From contig NZ_CP084560.1 of NCBI RefSeq assembly GCF_021789175.1, positions 682,001-746,000 of the forward strand: DNA of 64,000 nucleotides. Direction: 5' to 3'. The notes below the pieces were generated by a model, which worked only from the letters and a program-made list of their open reading frames with translations, was not told where the DNA came from and ran no database searches. Both the position numbers and the translations under genes were made by a program. Positions 22,567 to 32,921 of this stretch are shown piece after piece. How positions within the stretch are numbered: position 1 is the first letter of the stretch; each line of letters starts with the position of its first letter. The stretch is from Arthrobacter sp. FW306-2-2C-D06B. GTDB taxonomy: Bacteria; Actinomycetota; Actinomycetes; Actinomycetales; Micrococcaceae.

Positions 22567-24291
22567 TTAGTGCTCGACGCCGACGATCGAGAGGTCGATG
22601 CCGCCGAAGAAGTAGCCCACTTGGGCGTTGCGGATGTTGGAGCCCACCACGCTGTTGGTGTGGCTGCGGACGAGCGGGATGATCGGGTAGGTCTTCAAGG
22701 CCTTGCCGAACTCCTCAGACCACTTCTTGCCGAGTTCTTCCGAGGTCCCCGCCGTGTTCCGGAGCTCGAACATGGCCTTCGAAATCTGGGGATCGAAGTA
22801 GCGCGACGTGTTGGAGAAGCCGTAGCTGGTGCCGTCGTTGTTCGGTCCGAGGATCGGATCGGCGGATGTACGCACTGACGCGGGGTCGGCGCCGCCGCAC
22901 CAGCCTGAGCGAGCAATGTCCGGCAGCTGGTCACTGGCCAGGACGGAGTAGTAGTTCGGAGCCGGGATCGGCACGAGCTGGACGTCGATGCCCAGGGCCT
23001 TGAGGTTCTGCTGGATCACGGTGCCGGTGTTCTTGTAGGCGTCGCGGTTGTTGGCGTACCCGTAGGTGAGGGTCTTGGGGTAGTTCTTGCCCTCGAGGAG
23101 CTTCTTGGCTTCCTCCAGCTTGGGCTTGCCGGTGGGGTCGATCTCGAGGTCCTGGGCCACGTAACCGCGCATCTTGGCGTTGAGCGGAGTCTGCGTGAGT
23201 TCACCGAAGCGACGTCCGCCGTACTGGACCAGGATGGACTGACGGTCCAGCGCCAGGGCGATTGCCCTGCGGACATCTGGATCGGTGATCTTCTCGGTGT
23301 TGAGGCTGAGGACGTCGTTGCAACCGAGCAGTCCCGAAGCGACGCGGTCTTTGACCTGGGCGTCAGCCAGCTTGGCCGAATCCGAGGTCTGCAATGCACC
23401 GTTGGAGTCCAAGGTGAGGGCGTTGGGGTCGGAATTGGCCAGGAGCTGCTGGCTGATAGTGGCCTGCGAGGTGGAGAGCGAGAAGCTGAAGGAGTCCGGA
23501 AGTGCCGTGCGGTTGGGGTCGGTGGACGGATCCCAGTTCGGGTTGCGGACGAGTTTGAGCGATTTTCCGCGGCTGTACGAATCGACCATGTACGGGCCCG
23601 AAGACACTGGGTGGTTGGTGTAGTCCAGTTTGGTGTCCTTGTCCTTAGGGACAGGGGAGGTGTTGGAACGGGAGGCCAAAGCCGGAAACTCGGCGAACGG
23701 CTTCTTCAAGTGGAAAACGATAGTGCGTTCGTCGGGCGTTTCAACAGCCTTGAGGTCGGCGGAAGGATCCTTGTACGGCCCTTTGTAGCCGCCGGCGTCG
23801 AGCGCTGCGTTGAGCTCTTGCGGGGCCTGGGTGTAAACGTCTTGGGCGAAGGTGCGTTCGATCCCGTACTTGACGTCGGCGGAGGTGATGGGGCGGCCGT
23901 CTTCGAACTTGACGCCCTTCTGGAGGATGAACGTCCAGGTGAGTCCGTCTTTGGACACCTGGCCCGTGTCCGTGGCGAGGTCCGGAACGATGGTGGGCGG
24001 CTGGCCGGCCGTCTCCTTCGCCATGGTGAGGTTCCGGTAGTACAGCTGGCCGACGTTGGCCGTCTGGACGTAGTTGCTGTTGCCTGGGTCCAGGGTTTGG
24101 AAGTCCGAGGACATCAGGACGTTGATGTTGCCGCCCTTGGTGGTGAAACCGGGCTTGACCACTTCGGGAGCCTGCTCGGTGCTGGAAGCGCCTGATGCAG
24201 CAGTTCCTGGCTGGTTCTGTCCCGCTGCGCAGCCTGTGGCAGCGGTGGTGATCAGCACGGCAAGGGCCAGCGCTCTGGTGGGGGTATTCAT
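22567..24291 (-). CDS. ABC transporter substrate-binding lipoprotein, family 5 (DppA/OppA-like)
   Basis: About 574 residues. Signal peptide LALAVLITTAATGCAAG with a lipobox ending at Cys, so it is probably a lipoprotein outside the membrane. SBP_bac_5 features: DFQTLDPGNSNYVQT, KDGLTWTFILQKGVKFEDG and VRRAIALALDRQSIL. I place the start at ATG 24291 because AGGAG precedes it by 5 bases; ATG 24303 has no such site. It determines specificity of the operon's transporter. Family 5 proteins bind peptides but also opines, nickel and other small molecules, so the ligand is open. Confidence 0.9.
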   Translation of the reverse strand: MNTPTRALALAVLITTAATGCAAGQNQPGTAASGASSTEQAPEVVKPGFTTKGGNINVLMSSDFQTLDPGNSNYVQTANVGQLYYRNLTMAKETAGQPPTIVPDLATDTGQVSKDGLTWTFILQKGVKFEDGRPITSADVKYGIERTFAQDVYTQAPQELNAALDAGGYKGPYKDPSADLKAVETPDERTIVFHLKKPFAEFPALASRSNTSPVPKDKDTKLDYTNHPVSSGPYMVDSYSRGKSLKLVRNPNWDPSTDPNRTALPDSFSFSLSTSQATISQQLLANSDPNALTLDSNGALQTSDSAKLADAQVKDRVASGLLGCNDVLSLNTEKITDPDVRRAIALALDRQSILVQYGGRRFGELTQTPLNAKMRGYVAQDLEIDPTGKPKLEEAKKLLEGKNYPKTLTYGYANNRDAYKNTGTVIQQNLKALGIDVQLVPIPAPNYYSVLASDQLPDIARSGWCGGADPASVRTSADPILGPNNDGTSYGFSNTSRYFDPQISKAMFELRNTAGTSEELGKKWSEEFGKALKTYPIIPLVRSHTNSVVGSNIRNAQVGYFFGGIDLSIVGVEH

Positions 24292-24333
24292 TGTGCTCCT
24301 CATAGGGGTGGGTGGAACGGAAATGAAGGGGGA

Positions 24334-25377
24334 TTAGTGGCGGGATGCCTTCGGGTCCAGGGCATCCCGCACGGCGTCGCCGAGCAGGTTGAACGCCAGG
24401 ACGGTCACGATGAGCATGGCGCCGGGTACTGCCAGGAACCAGGGATCGCTGAGGTACCAGTTGCCGGATTGGGCGGCGTTGAGCATCTGCCCCCACGAAG
24501 GCGTGGGGTCCTTGACGCCGACGCCGAGGAAGGACAGCGCGGCTTCCGCCGAAATATTCGTGGGGATGAGCATGGTGGCGTAGACCAGCACGACGCCCAT
24601 GACGTTGGGAATGATCTGCCGGAACAATACGTTCAGGTGCGAGGCACCGAAGGACCGCGCAGCCTCGACGAACTCGCGCTCGCGGAGGCTCAGTACCTGG
24701 CCGCGGACAATGCGGGCGAGGTATGCCCAGCCGAAGAACCCTAGAATGACCACTAGCGAAGCCATGGGAAGGAAGCTGCCTTGGCCCAGCGGGGTGTCGC
24801 GCAACCGTGACTGCAGGATGGGTGTCAGCGAAAGGACCAGCAAGAGGTGCGGGAAGGCAAGGAAGAGATCCATGATCCGGCTGATGATGGCGTCCGTCTT
24901 GCCGCCGAAGTAGCCCGCGGCTGCACCGATCACGGTTCCCAGGACCACGGAGACCGCGGTGGACAGCAGGGCAATAGTGAGGGACACCTGGCCGCCGTAG
25001 GCGAGCCGTGCAAACAGGTCACGGCCCAGTCCAGGTTCCACGCCCAGCCAGTGGCTGGCGGAGGGGTACATGTATCCGGGGAGCGGCAACCCGGGAGTCT
25101 GGAGGTCGTCCAGGACATCGGGGCTGGTGTTGGACGTGAACGGATCGTTGCCAGACATGGCACTGAGCAGCGGGCCGAGGATGGCGAACAACATGATGGC
25201 CACCACCACGCACAGGCTCAACAAGGCAATCTTGCTCCGGCGGATCCGCAACCAGGCAGTGGCCAGAAGTGACCGCGCCTCGGTAGTGGGTCTCTTCGGG
25301 GCCGTACTGGGGGATGGACTCGCAGCCGTAGCTTCGACGGTGGACTGTAGCTGGGTCAACGGGGGTGCTCGATTCAT
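24334..25377 (-). CDS. Dipeptide-type ABC transporter permease (DppC-like)
   Basis: 347 residues. A cytoplasmic N-terminus leads to a first helix ([19 protein letters not shown]), a periplasmic loop with [20 protein letters not shown] and a permease domain with the coupling loop [21 protein letters not shown]. First gene of the minus-strand operon; order is dppC, dppA, dppB, dppD, dppF, deaminase. A GntR-type palindrome lies 24 bases upstream, so the gene is probably repressed by the divergent regulator. Confidence 0.9.
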   Translation of the reverse strand: MNRAPPLTQLQSTVEATAASPSPSTAPKRPTTEARSLLATAWLRIRRSKIALLSLCVVVAIMLFAILGPLLSAMSGNDPFTSNTSPDVLDDLQTPGLPLPGYMYPSASHWLGVEPGLGRDLFARLAYGGQVSLTIALLSTAVSVVLGTVIGAAAGYFGGKTDAIISRIMDLFLAFPHLLLVLSLTPILQSRLRDTPLGQGSFLPMASLVVILGFFGWAYLARIVRGQVLSLREREFVEAARSFGASHLNVLFRQIIPNVMGVVLVYATMLIPTNISAEAALSFLGVGVKDPTPSWGQMLNAAQSGNWYLSDPWFLAVPGAMLIVTVLAFNLLGDAVRDALDPKASRH

Positions 25378-25400
25378 GATCCAAGGAGTGGGCTCCGGAC

Positions 25401-25417
25401 TTTTTGTATACCAAAAA
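25401..25417. promoter_or_regulatory. GntR-type operator before the ABC operon
   Basis: TTTTTGTATACCAAAAA is centred on GTATAC and nearly symmetrical. It lies between the divergent dppC-like and gntR genes, 24 bases from the dppC start. Confidence 0.6.
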
Positions 25418-25465
25418 TAGACAAGAGCAGGTTCGATGGGATGTAAATCACAAATATCGCGCTAT

Positions 25466-25479
25466 CTGGAATACCAAAC
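25466..25479. promoter_or_regulatory. Second GntR-type site before gntR
   Basis: CTGGAATACCAAAC shares the ATACCAAA half-site with 16683 and 25410. It lies about 70 bases before the gntR start and may mediate autoregulation. It is an imperfect dyad, hence less sure. Confidence 0.45.
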
Positions 25480-25550
25480 AGCTCTCTTTCCGTCCGTGTA
25501 TGCTCGGGTGGAATGCAAGACGATGGGGAAGGGAAGGGTGGCCGAAGCCG

Positions 25551-26222
25551 ATGCCCGAAACGTTGACAACCCGCGACGACGAAGCCCTGGCCGAACAGGT
25601 CTACCAACTGGTTCTTGAGGGAATAGTGGCGGGGAAATACGAACAGGGCGTGCGGCTGCGTGAACGGGAGCTCTCCGAGCTCTACAACGTTTCACGAATC
25701 CCCGTGCGGGAAGCTATCCAACGCCTCGAGCAGGATGGCTTCGTGGAAACCTTCCCGCGGCGTGGCGCGGTGGTGCGCCAATTGACGCTCACTGACGTCA
25801 ATGAACTCTTCGACGTACGGCTCTGCCTGGAAACGTTCGCGGCCCGCATGGCGGCCGTCCGCGTCGCGGCGGGCGAACCGGGCGGCCATCTGCAGGAACT
25901 CCTCGATGACACGAGGCAAGCGATCGACGACGGCCGGACCGACGACGTCGTACGCCTCAGTGCGGCGTTCCACGCCGAAATCGTCCGGCTGTCCGGCAAT
26001 CGGCTGCTGATCGAATCGGTCAAACCTTTGTTCGGCCGCATGCGCTGGATCTTCGGCCTCGCGCACAACCGCAGCAACGAGCTCCAGAACGACGAGCACA
26101 TGGAACTGTGCAACGCCATCCTCGGCGGCAAGGCCGATCTCGCCTACACGCTGGCGTACTCCCACATCGAGCTCGGGCGTGAACCCGTGCTGAGGGGACT
26201 GGCACAGACGTTGGAGCCTTAA
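25551..26222 (+). CDS. GntR-family transcriptional regulator (FCD type)
   Basis: 223 residues from ATG 25551 (MPETLTTRDDEALAEQ). N-terminal winged helix: LRERELSELYNVSRIPVREA then IQRLEQDGFVETFPRRGAVV. C-terminal FCD ligand-binding domain with the metal-site pattern DVRLCLETFAAR, AFHAEIVRLSGN and the last His in LAYSHIELG. These proteins usually repress and are released by a small acid-like ligand. It is transcribed away from the ABC/deaminase operon with two candidate operators between; a third perfect site precedes the MFS gene at 16713. The open frame extends upstream to 25404, but that part looks like promoter. Confidence 0.88.
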   Translation: MPETLTTRDDEALAEQVYQLVLEGIVAGKYEQGVRLRERELSELYNVSRIPVREAIQRLEQDGFVETFPRRGAVVRQLTLTDVNELFDVRLCLETFAARMAAVRVAAGEPGGHLQELLDDTRQAIDDGRTDDVVRLSAAFHAEIVRLSGNRLLIESVKPLFGRMRWIFGLAHNRSNELQNDEHMELCNAILGGKADLAYTLAYSHIELGREPVLRGLAQTLEP

Positions 26223-26231
26223 ACCCCCGGG

Positions 26232-27641
26232 CTAGTCGTCGGAATCCGGGTATTCGTCCTCGTCGTACCGGGATTCCTCGGTTTCAGCTTCAAGGATCTT
26301 GAGCATCGCCGTGTCCGGATTGAGCATGATGGCAGCCTCGTCACGCCGGTGGCGCAGGATGGTGTCCAGGTAGGACTGCACGGCTTCAGCCAGGGGGATG
26401 TGGCTGTCCTGCTTCTGGCTCATGTACCAGCGGTGTTCGAGGACTTCGTGGACCACTTCCGCCGGCTCGAGCTTGCCTGCGAGGTCGCGCGGGATGGACC
26501 GGACGATGGGCTCGAAGATCTGGCTGACCCAGGTATGGGCACTGATTTCTTCGTCCATGTCCGGGTTGTTGTCCGCCCGGAATGAATCCATGTCGTTGAG
26601 CAGCCGGCGGGCCTGGTTCTCCTGGGCGTCCAGGCCCGTGAGGCGGAGCAACCGCCGTTGGTGGTGGCCGGCGTCGACGACCTTGGGCTGAAGCTGGATG
26701 GTGGAGCCGTCCGCGGTGGTCTTGATCGCGTATTCCTCGACGTCGAAGCCGAGTTCGTTGAGGCGGCGGATACGTGCGCCCACGCGCCAGCGTTCACCGA
26801 GCTCGAACGATTCCTTCTCGGTGAGTTCGGCCCAAAGCCGGCGGTACGAGTCCATGATGAGCTCCGACGTCGCCACCGGGTCCACCTTCTCCTCGATCAG
26901 GCCGCCTTCGAGCAGGTCCATGAGTTCCCCGGCGATGTTGACGCGGGCGATCTCCAGATCGTACTCACGCTGGCCCACAGATAGATCGGGGTAAAGCTCG
27001 CCCGTCTCGGCGTCCACGAGGTAGGCAGCGAACGCGCCGGCGTCGCGGCGGAACAAGGTGTTGGACAAGGAAACGTCGCCCCAATAGAAACCGATCAGGT
27101 GCAGGCGCACCAGCAGCAGCGCCTGGGCGTCGATAAGCCTTGTGAGGGTGTCCCGGCGCAGCATCTGGGAGAAGAGCGCCCGGTAAGGCATGGAGAACTT
27201 GAGGTGCCGTGTGACCAGCACGGGGTTCAGGGGCCTGCCGTCAACGGTGGTGCGGCCGGTGATGACCGCGACCGGTTCGACACAAGGCACATCCATTCGT
27301 GCCAGCTTCCGGAGCATGTGGTATTCGTGCCGGGCAACGTGCTCGGACGTTTCCTTGATGGCGATGACGGAGCCGGCCAGGTGCGCGAAACGCACGATGT
27401 GCCGGGAAATACCGCGCGGCAGGGCGGCCAGGTTCGCCGCCGGCCAGTCTTCGAGTGCGATGTGCCATGGCAGGTCGAGGAGCTCAGGATCCGCTGCCGC
27501 GGCGGTGATATTGAGGGATCCGATCACGCCCGCCGGCGGAGCAGTGTCATTGGCGCTGGCGGCCTCGGTGCGCGGGAGTTTGCCGATCTGCGCGTAGTCG
27601 GTGGGTTCGTCATGCCACTTGGCACCGCTTTGCTCGGTCAT
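26232..27641 (-). CDS. DUF4032 protein with a kinase-like N-terminal fold
   Basis: 469 residues. The N-terminal half carries lipopolysaccharide-kinase-like motifs: AIKETSEHVARHEYHMLRKL (ATP-lysine and helix C-like), HLIGFYWGDVSLSNTLF (catalytic loop-like) and AYLVDAETGELY (metal-binding-like). The C-terminal half (about 270-440) matches the actinobacterial DUF4032 pattern, ending in an acidic tail (SRYDEDEYPDSDD). Function is unknown; an atypical small-molecule or protein kinase is plausible. It is conserved next to the ugpC-type ATPase in related genomes as far as I recall. Start ATG 27641. It converges with gntR with a 9-base gap. Confidence 0.8.
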   Translation of the reverse strand: MTEQSGAKWHDEPTDYAQIGKLPRTEAASANDTAPPAGVIGSLNITAAAADPELLDLPWHIALEDWPAANLAALPRGISRHIVRFAHLAGSVIAIKETSEHVARHEYHMLRKLARMDVPCVEPVAVITGRTTVDGRPLNPVLVTRHLKFSMPYRALFSQMLRRDTLTRLIDAQALLLVRLHLIGFYWGDVSLSNTLFRRDAGAFAAYLVDAETGELYPDLSVGQREYDLEIARVNIAGELMDLLEGGLIEEKVDPVATSELIMDSYRRLWAELTEKESFELGERWRVGARIRRLNELGFDVEEYAIKTTADGSTIQLQPKVVDAGHHQRRLLRLTGLDAQENQARRLLNDMDSFRADNNPDMDEEISAHTWVSQIFEPIVRSIPRDLAGKLEPAEVVHEVLEHRWYMSQKQDSHIPLAEAVQSYLDTILRHRRDEAAIMLNPDTAMLKILEAETEESRYDEDEYPDSDD

Positions 27642-27679
27642 GGGGTCAATTCTTCCGTATGGAGGCTGCTGTTAACGAC

Positions 27680-27713
27680 GACGGCGGCCCGTCCACTCGG
27701 AAGGGCCGCCGTC
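27680..27713 (-). terminator. Terminator after the ugpC-type gene
   Basis: A perfect 11-base stem GACGGCGGCCC / GGGCCGCCGTC with a 12-base loop, 27 bases after the ugpC stop and before the DUF4032 gene on the same strand. Confidence 0.65.
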
Positions 27714-27740
27714 GGTAATGCGGTGATGCCGGCGAGGCTG

Positions 27741-28823
<1,083 letters not shown>

Positions 28824-28952
28824 AGTTATCAATCCCTTCACCGGCAGGTACGTGCCGGACGATCCGTTGTGAATGGTTCATGTTTATTCAGTTGGACTCC
28901 CCGCCCTGGGCTGGGCCCGGGCAAGGGAGACTGAGTGACGCCGCACGGTAGT

Positions 28953-28968
28953 TGTGCGCCACATCACA
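28953..28968. promoter_or_regulatory. CRP/GlxR-like site upstream of ugpC
   Basis: TGTGCGCCACATCACA fits TGTGA-N6-TCACA with one mismatch and sits within the perfect dyad GTTGTG-N8-CACAAC. It is about 130 bases before the ugpC start. Confidence 0.55.
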
Positions 28969-29006
28969 ACCAAGAGTATGGCAGTAGCCCGGGTTATTCG
29001 CCTAAA

Positions 29007-29022
29007 TGTTACGAATGTCACA
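29007..29022. promoter_or_regulatory. Second CRP/GlxR-like site
   Basis: TGTTACGAATGTCACA matches TGTGA-N6-TCACA with one mismatch. It overlaps the 3' end of otsB by 5 bases, 54 bases from the first site. Confidence 0.4.
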
Positions 29023-29842
29023 TGTGAGATGAGTCTCCCGAGACTGCGCGGCGACGCTCGCGAAGGAGCGCCTCCAGGAGTTCGGCGACGTGAACAGGGG
29101 CCTCGACGCGGAACTCGGCCTGGGTGAAATCCAGGCCGACCTTCACCCCGACGTCGCCGGCGCCAAGCCTGGCGATCGCGTCCTCGTCCGTCACGTCGTC
29201 GCCGGCAAAAAGGATTCCGGTGGCGGAGGTCGCCTGGCGCAGGAACTCGACAGCCTCCCCTTTGGAGGAATGCACCACGGAGGTCTCGAGAACCCGCTTG
29301 CCGTTCTTGAGGAAGACCCCTGGCCGGCCTTCAAGGACCGCCCGCGCGGCCGCGACAGCGTCCTCCGCCACGTCATCGGCGGCACGCCGGGTGTGGAGTA
29401 CGACGCCGGCGGGCTTGTCTTCGAGGACGGTCCCCGGGGCTTCCTGCGAGATTCCGGCCAGGACCTCGCGGACTTCGGCGAGGAGTTCCCTTTGGGCGTC
29501 GTCGAGACGAAGCTCCGCCGAACCGGGGCCCATCCAGGCCTCCGCGCCATGACTGCCTATCAGCAGCGTGGCCTCAGGCGGCGAGGCGACCGCCCGGAGG
29601 CTGGCCAGTGCCCGCCCGGAGATGAGCGCCGTCGTCGTCCTCGGAAGTTTGGCGAGTTCAGCGAAAGCGGCGGCTGAGCGCCGGAGTGGGCGCGCGGCGT
29701 CGGCGTGGTCCACGATCGGGGAGATGGTGCCGTCAAAGTCCATGGCCACCAGAAGGTGGTCGGTTCCCGCGATCCTGCGCACGGCGTCGAGCAGTTCGGG
29801 CGTCAGGCTCAGCGGGGGAGTAGCTGCTGTCTCAGGAGTCAT
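29018..29842 (-). CDS. otsB: Trehalose-6-phosphate phosphatase OtsB
   Basis: 274 residues. Removes phosphate from trehalose-6-phosphate in the cytosol. HAD motifs: VAMDFDGTISPIVDHAD with the catalytic Asp, and FAGDDVTDEDA near the C-terminus for Mg2+ binding. Length fits the family. It follows otsA with an 11-base overlap, so OtsA and OtsB form a two-gene unit. With TreS/GlgE at the left end, the organism has two trehalose-connected routes in this window. Confidence 0.93.
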   Translation of the reverse strand: MTPETAATPPLSLTPELLDAVRRIAGTDHLLVAMDFDGTISPIVDHADAARPLRRSAAAFAELAKLPRTTTALISGRALASLRAVASPPEATLLIGSHGAEAWMGPGSAELRLDDAQRELLAEVREVLAGISQEAPGTVLEDKPAGVVLHTRRAADDVAEDAVAAARAVLEGRPGVFLKNGKRVLETSVVHSSKGEAVEFLRQATSATGILFAGDDVTDEDAIARLGAGDVGVKVGLDFTQAEFRVEAPVHVAELLEALLRERRRAVSGDSSHM

Positions 29843-31322
29843 CGCGCACCACTGTTTCTGCCAGGGCCGAGAGGAATTCGGCGGACCAATGATCGACGTC
29901 GTGGTCGAGGATTTGCTTGCGCATGGACTTCATCCGGCGGCGGGATTCGTTCGGGGGCAGGTGCACCGCCCTCATGATGGTGTTCTTGAGTCCGTCGATG
30001 TCGTGCGGATTCATGAGGAGTGCTTGCTTGAGTTGATCGGCCGCGCCAGTGAATTCACTCAGGACCAACGCACCCGTGTTGTTGGTCCGGGCGGTGACGT
30101 ATTCCTTCGCAACGAGGTTCATGCCATCGCGCAACGCCGTCACCAGCATGACGTCGGCCGCGAGGTACAGGGCGACCATCTCCTCGATCGGGTAGCTGTG
30201 GTGGAGGTAGCGAACGGCGGTGTTCTGCATCGTGTCGTAGCTGCCGTTGATGTGGCCCACGGTGCCTTCAATTTCTTCACGCAGGAGTCTGTACTGCCGC
30301 ACGCGCTCGCGGCTGGGGCTCGCCACCTGGATCAGTGTGGCGTCCTCCACGGTGAGCCGTCCTTCCTTGAGGAGTTCCTCAAAGGCCTTCAAACGGTGGG
30401 GTATGCCCTTGGTGTAGTCGAGGCGGTCCACGCCTAGGAGGATCGTTTTGGGGTTACCGAGGTCCTGGCGGATCTGCCGGGCACGTTCGATGATGTCCGG
30501 GCGCTCCGCGAGTTCGCTGATCTGATCCACGGCGATGGAGATCGGGAAGGCCTGCGCGCGGGCAATGTGGGTGATCCGGCCGTCCGGTCCCTTGACGTGG
30601 ACCTGCTGCTGTTTGACGCTTGCGCCGATGAAGCGGCGTGCCGAGCGCATGAAGTTTGCCGCGTCACTCGGGCGCTGGAAACCCACCAGGTCGGCGCCGA
30701 GAAGACCTTCGATGATGGCCTGGCGCCACGGCAATTGGGCGAAGATCTCCGGTGGCGGGAATGGTATGTGGTTGAAGAAGCCGATGCGCAGGTCCGGGCG
30801 CGCCTGGCGGAGCATTCTCGGCACGAGCTGGAGTTGGTAATCCTGGACCCAGACGGTGGCTCCCTGCTCTGCGTGCTGGACAACGGCGTCGGCGAAGCGC
30901 TGGTTGACCCGGCGGTAGTTGTCCCACCACGTTCGGTGGAACTCCGGCGGGGCAATGACGTCGTGGTAGAGCGGCCAGAGGGTCGCGTTGGAGAAGCCTT
31001 CGTAATAGAGCTCAACATCGTCCGTGCTGAGGTCCACGGGAATCAGGTCCATGCCTCCGTGGCTGAAGGGCTCCAACGCCTCGTCCGGGGCGCCGTGCCA
31101 GCCCACCCACGCGCCGTCGGTCTTCGTCATCATCGGCGCGAGGGCAGTGACCAGGCCGCCTGGGGAGCGGCGCCAACCTTCCTCGCTGTTTTCGCTGTCA
31201 TCGTTGGTGTAACGGTCCACGGGAAGGCGGTTGGAGACCACCATGAAATCGTGTTTCCGGGCCTTTGGAGCCTGATTGCCTTCGGGCGCGCCGTCGATTT
31301 TTTCGCTTGCCGTTTCTTGCAT
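29832..31322 (-). CDS. otsA: Trehalose-6-phosphate synthase OtsA
   Basis: About 496 residues. GT20 enzyme making trehalose-6-phosphate from a nucleotide-glucose and glucose-6-phosphate. Typical segments: [54 protein letters not shown] and [10 protein letters not shown]. Start ATG 31322 (MQETASEK) is preferred since AGGGGG lies 5 bases upstream; ATG 31352 abuts a GGGAG directly with no spacer. Divergent from the DsbA-like gene with about 180 bases between. The N-terminal approximately 25 residues are a low-complexity extension. Confidence 0.93.
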   Translation of the reverse strand: MQETASEKIDGAPEGNQAPKARKHDFMVVSNRLPVDRYTNDDSENSEEGWRRSPGGLVTALAPMMTKTDGAWVGWHGAPDEALEPFSHGGMDLIPVDLSTDDVELYYEGFSNATLWPLYHDVIAPPEFHRTWWDNYRRVNQRFADAVVQHAEQGATVWVQDYQLQLVPRMLRQARPDLRIGFFNHIPFPPPEIFAQLPWRQAIIEGLLGADLVGFQRPSDAANFMRSARRFIGASVKQQQVHVKGPDGRITHIARAQAFPISIAVDQISELAERPDIIERARQIRQDLGNPKTILLGVDRLDYTKGIPHRLKAFEELLKEGRLTVEDATLIQVASPSRERVRQYRLLREEIEGTVGHINGSYDTMQNTAVRYLHHSYPIEEMVALYLAADVMLVTALRDGMNLVAKEYVTARTNNTGALVLSEFTGAADQLKQALLMNPHDIDGLKNTIMRAVHLPPNESRRRMKSMRKQILDHDVDHWSAEFLSALAETVVRDDS

Positions 31323-31502
31323 TGCTGCCCCCTGGGGTTCCTTGTGACTCATCTCCCACCCTACCGGCGGGAATCATCATGGACACTTGCTCGTTCCTCA
31401 GACTGGAGTCGAAGACCCCAGCAAAGCTGCCGGTCTTCTCCCGTAAACTGGCACCGTTGCCCTAGCTAAAAACCAAAGCCGTCGATAAATCACGAGGAAC
31501 TG

Positions 31503-32381
31503 ATGAGCCCCGCAAACGAACCACGCCTGTCCAAGGCAGAGCGCACCGCCCAGGCCCGCGAAAAGGCCCGAGAGATCCGCGAAGCTCAGCTGAAAAAGGA
31601 CAAGCGCAACAAGTTGCTCATCGGATGGGGCATTGTGGTCGCCGTCGTGGCGATCCTCGCGGTCATTGCCCTCGTGGTCACCCAGAACATTGCGAACAAT
31701 GCCCCGATCGCCGATCAGGGCCCGACGCCGGCCAACGCCAACGTGCACGGCGGCGTGACGCTGATGAAGGGCACCGATGTGGCGAAGGTGGCCGCCGGCA
31801 CCGTTAGCCTCTCGTCGCTTCCGGCGGCCCCGGCCACCCCGCCCGCCACCGTGACCGCTCCCGGCGCCGAGGCTGAAGCCGGCAAACCGGTCAAAGTTGT
31901 GGCCTACATCGACTTCATCTGCCCCATCTGCAAGAACTTCGAGACCACGTACAGCCAGCAGCTGACCCAGTTGCGCAACGACGGCAAGATCACCCTGGAG
32001 TACCGTCCGTTCGGCTTCCTGGACGCCAGCTCCAGCACCAACTACTCCTCCCGCGCCGCCAACGCTGCAGCATGCGTGGCGAACACGTCACCAGACAAGT
32101 ACTCGGCACTCGTGGACCTGTTGTACGCACAGCAGCCGGCCGAGGGCAGTGCGGGCATTTCGGACAACGACCTCAAGAAGTTGGCCACCCAAGCGGGATC
32201 GGCCAACATTGACTCCTGCATCGACAACAAGACGTACCGGCCGTTCGTCAAGGTAGTCACTCAGGAGGCCAAGAATATCGGGATCTCCGGCACGCCCACG
32301 GTCTTCATTGACGGCCAGCAATGGGACAACAAGGCGGACTTCATGACCGTCCTGAATGCAGCTGTCGCAGCAAAGAAGTAG
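31503..32381 (+). CDS. Membrane-anchored DsbA/thioredoxin-like oxidoreductase
   Basis: 292 residues. The charged cytoplasmic N-terminus (SKAERTAQAREKAREIREAQ) is followed by one helix (LLIGWGIVVAVVAILAVIAL), a Pro/Ala-rich linker and an outside thioredoxin fold: active-site FICPICKNFE (CPIC) and the cis-Pro loop GTPTVFIDG. Likely forms or shuffles disulfides in exported proteins, as in actinobacterial DsbA-like thioredoxin_4 proteins. Start ATG 31503 behind GAGGAA. It ends at a hairpin terminator, so it is probably monocistronic. Confidence 0.88.
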   Translation: MSPANEPRLSKAERTAQAREKAREIREAQLKKDKRNKLLIGWGIVVAVVAILAVIALVVTQNIANNAPIADQGPTPANANVHGGVTLMKGTDVAKVAAGTVSLSSLPAAPATPPATVTAPGAEAEAGKPVKVVAYIDFICPICKNFETTYSQQLTQLRNDGKITLEYRPFGFLDASSSTNYSSRAANAAACVANTSPDKYSALVDLLYAQQPAEGSAGISDNDLKKLATQAGSANIDSCIDNKTYRPFVKVVTQEAKNIGISGTPTVFIDGQQWDNKADFMTVLNAAVAAKK

Positions 32382-32396
32382 TTATCGAGGCTTAGG

Positions 32397-32430
32397 CCTC
32401 CTGCCCGCTGGAATTTCCGTGGGCAGGAGG
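32397..32430 (+). terminator. Terminator after the DsbA-like gene
   Basis: CCTCCTGCCC / GGGCAGGAGG, a perfect 10-base stem with a 14-base loop, followed by TCTTGGGCT. It starts 16 bases after the stop. Confidence 0.75.
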
Positions 32431-32508
32431 TCTTGGGCTACCCTTATCTAGCGCACGCGCGCACCAGCTCCGGCCTGCCGGGGCACTAGTCCCGGTCCGC
32501 CGGGGCGC

Positions 32509-32582
32509 GCCTCCTTAGCTCAGTTGGCCAGAGCACCGCTCTTGTAAAGCGGGGGTCGTCGGTTCGAATCCGACAGGGGGCT
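32509..32582 (+). tRNA. tRNA-Thr (anticodon TGT)
   Basis: 74 bases forming a full cloverleaf. The acceptor stem GCCTCCT pairs with AGGGGGC, the D arm contains TAGCTCAGTTGGCCAGAGCA, the anticodon loop is CTTGTAA with anticodon TGT, and the T arm is GTCGGTTCGAATCCGAC. The discriminator is T and CCA is not encoded. It lies at the boundary between core-like genes and catabolic cassettes. Confidence 0.95.
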
Positions 32583-32921
32583 CTTAGTTCGGCTCTGAGC
32601 TGCGGGTTTAGTGCCGTACGTGGGCTGGCAAGGGGCCAATTCCTGCAGCGTTTCGGCGGCGTTCCTCGGTTCGAATCGCGTCGCGGATAGGACAGGACAC
32701 TGGCCTGCGGATTCAGACGACGGCTGCACCCTCAAATGCGATGAGGGGCAAACCGGCCGGCACGCCACTCATTCTCTGTCCTTACCGTGATTCATCGAAA
32801 CGTCTCCTATCGATCAATGCGCCAAGAACATTCACAACACCAAGGCCGTTGGCTTCAGGGACGCGAACTTTCACCTAGGATCAAGCGTGGAGCCTTTTCA
32901 TTGCTGTCGGGGACGATGCGG
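32583..32921. other. Intergenic segment after tRNA-Thr
   Basis: About 340 bases without a convincing gene. It contains one copy of TCGGTTCGAATC (32666-32677), identical to 12 bases of the tRNA T arm. This could be a scrap of an attachment-site duplication or chance. No integrase is visible in the window. Confidence 0.4.
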
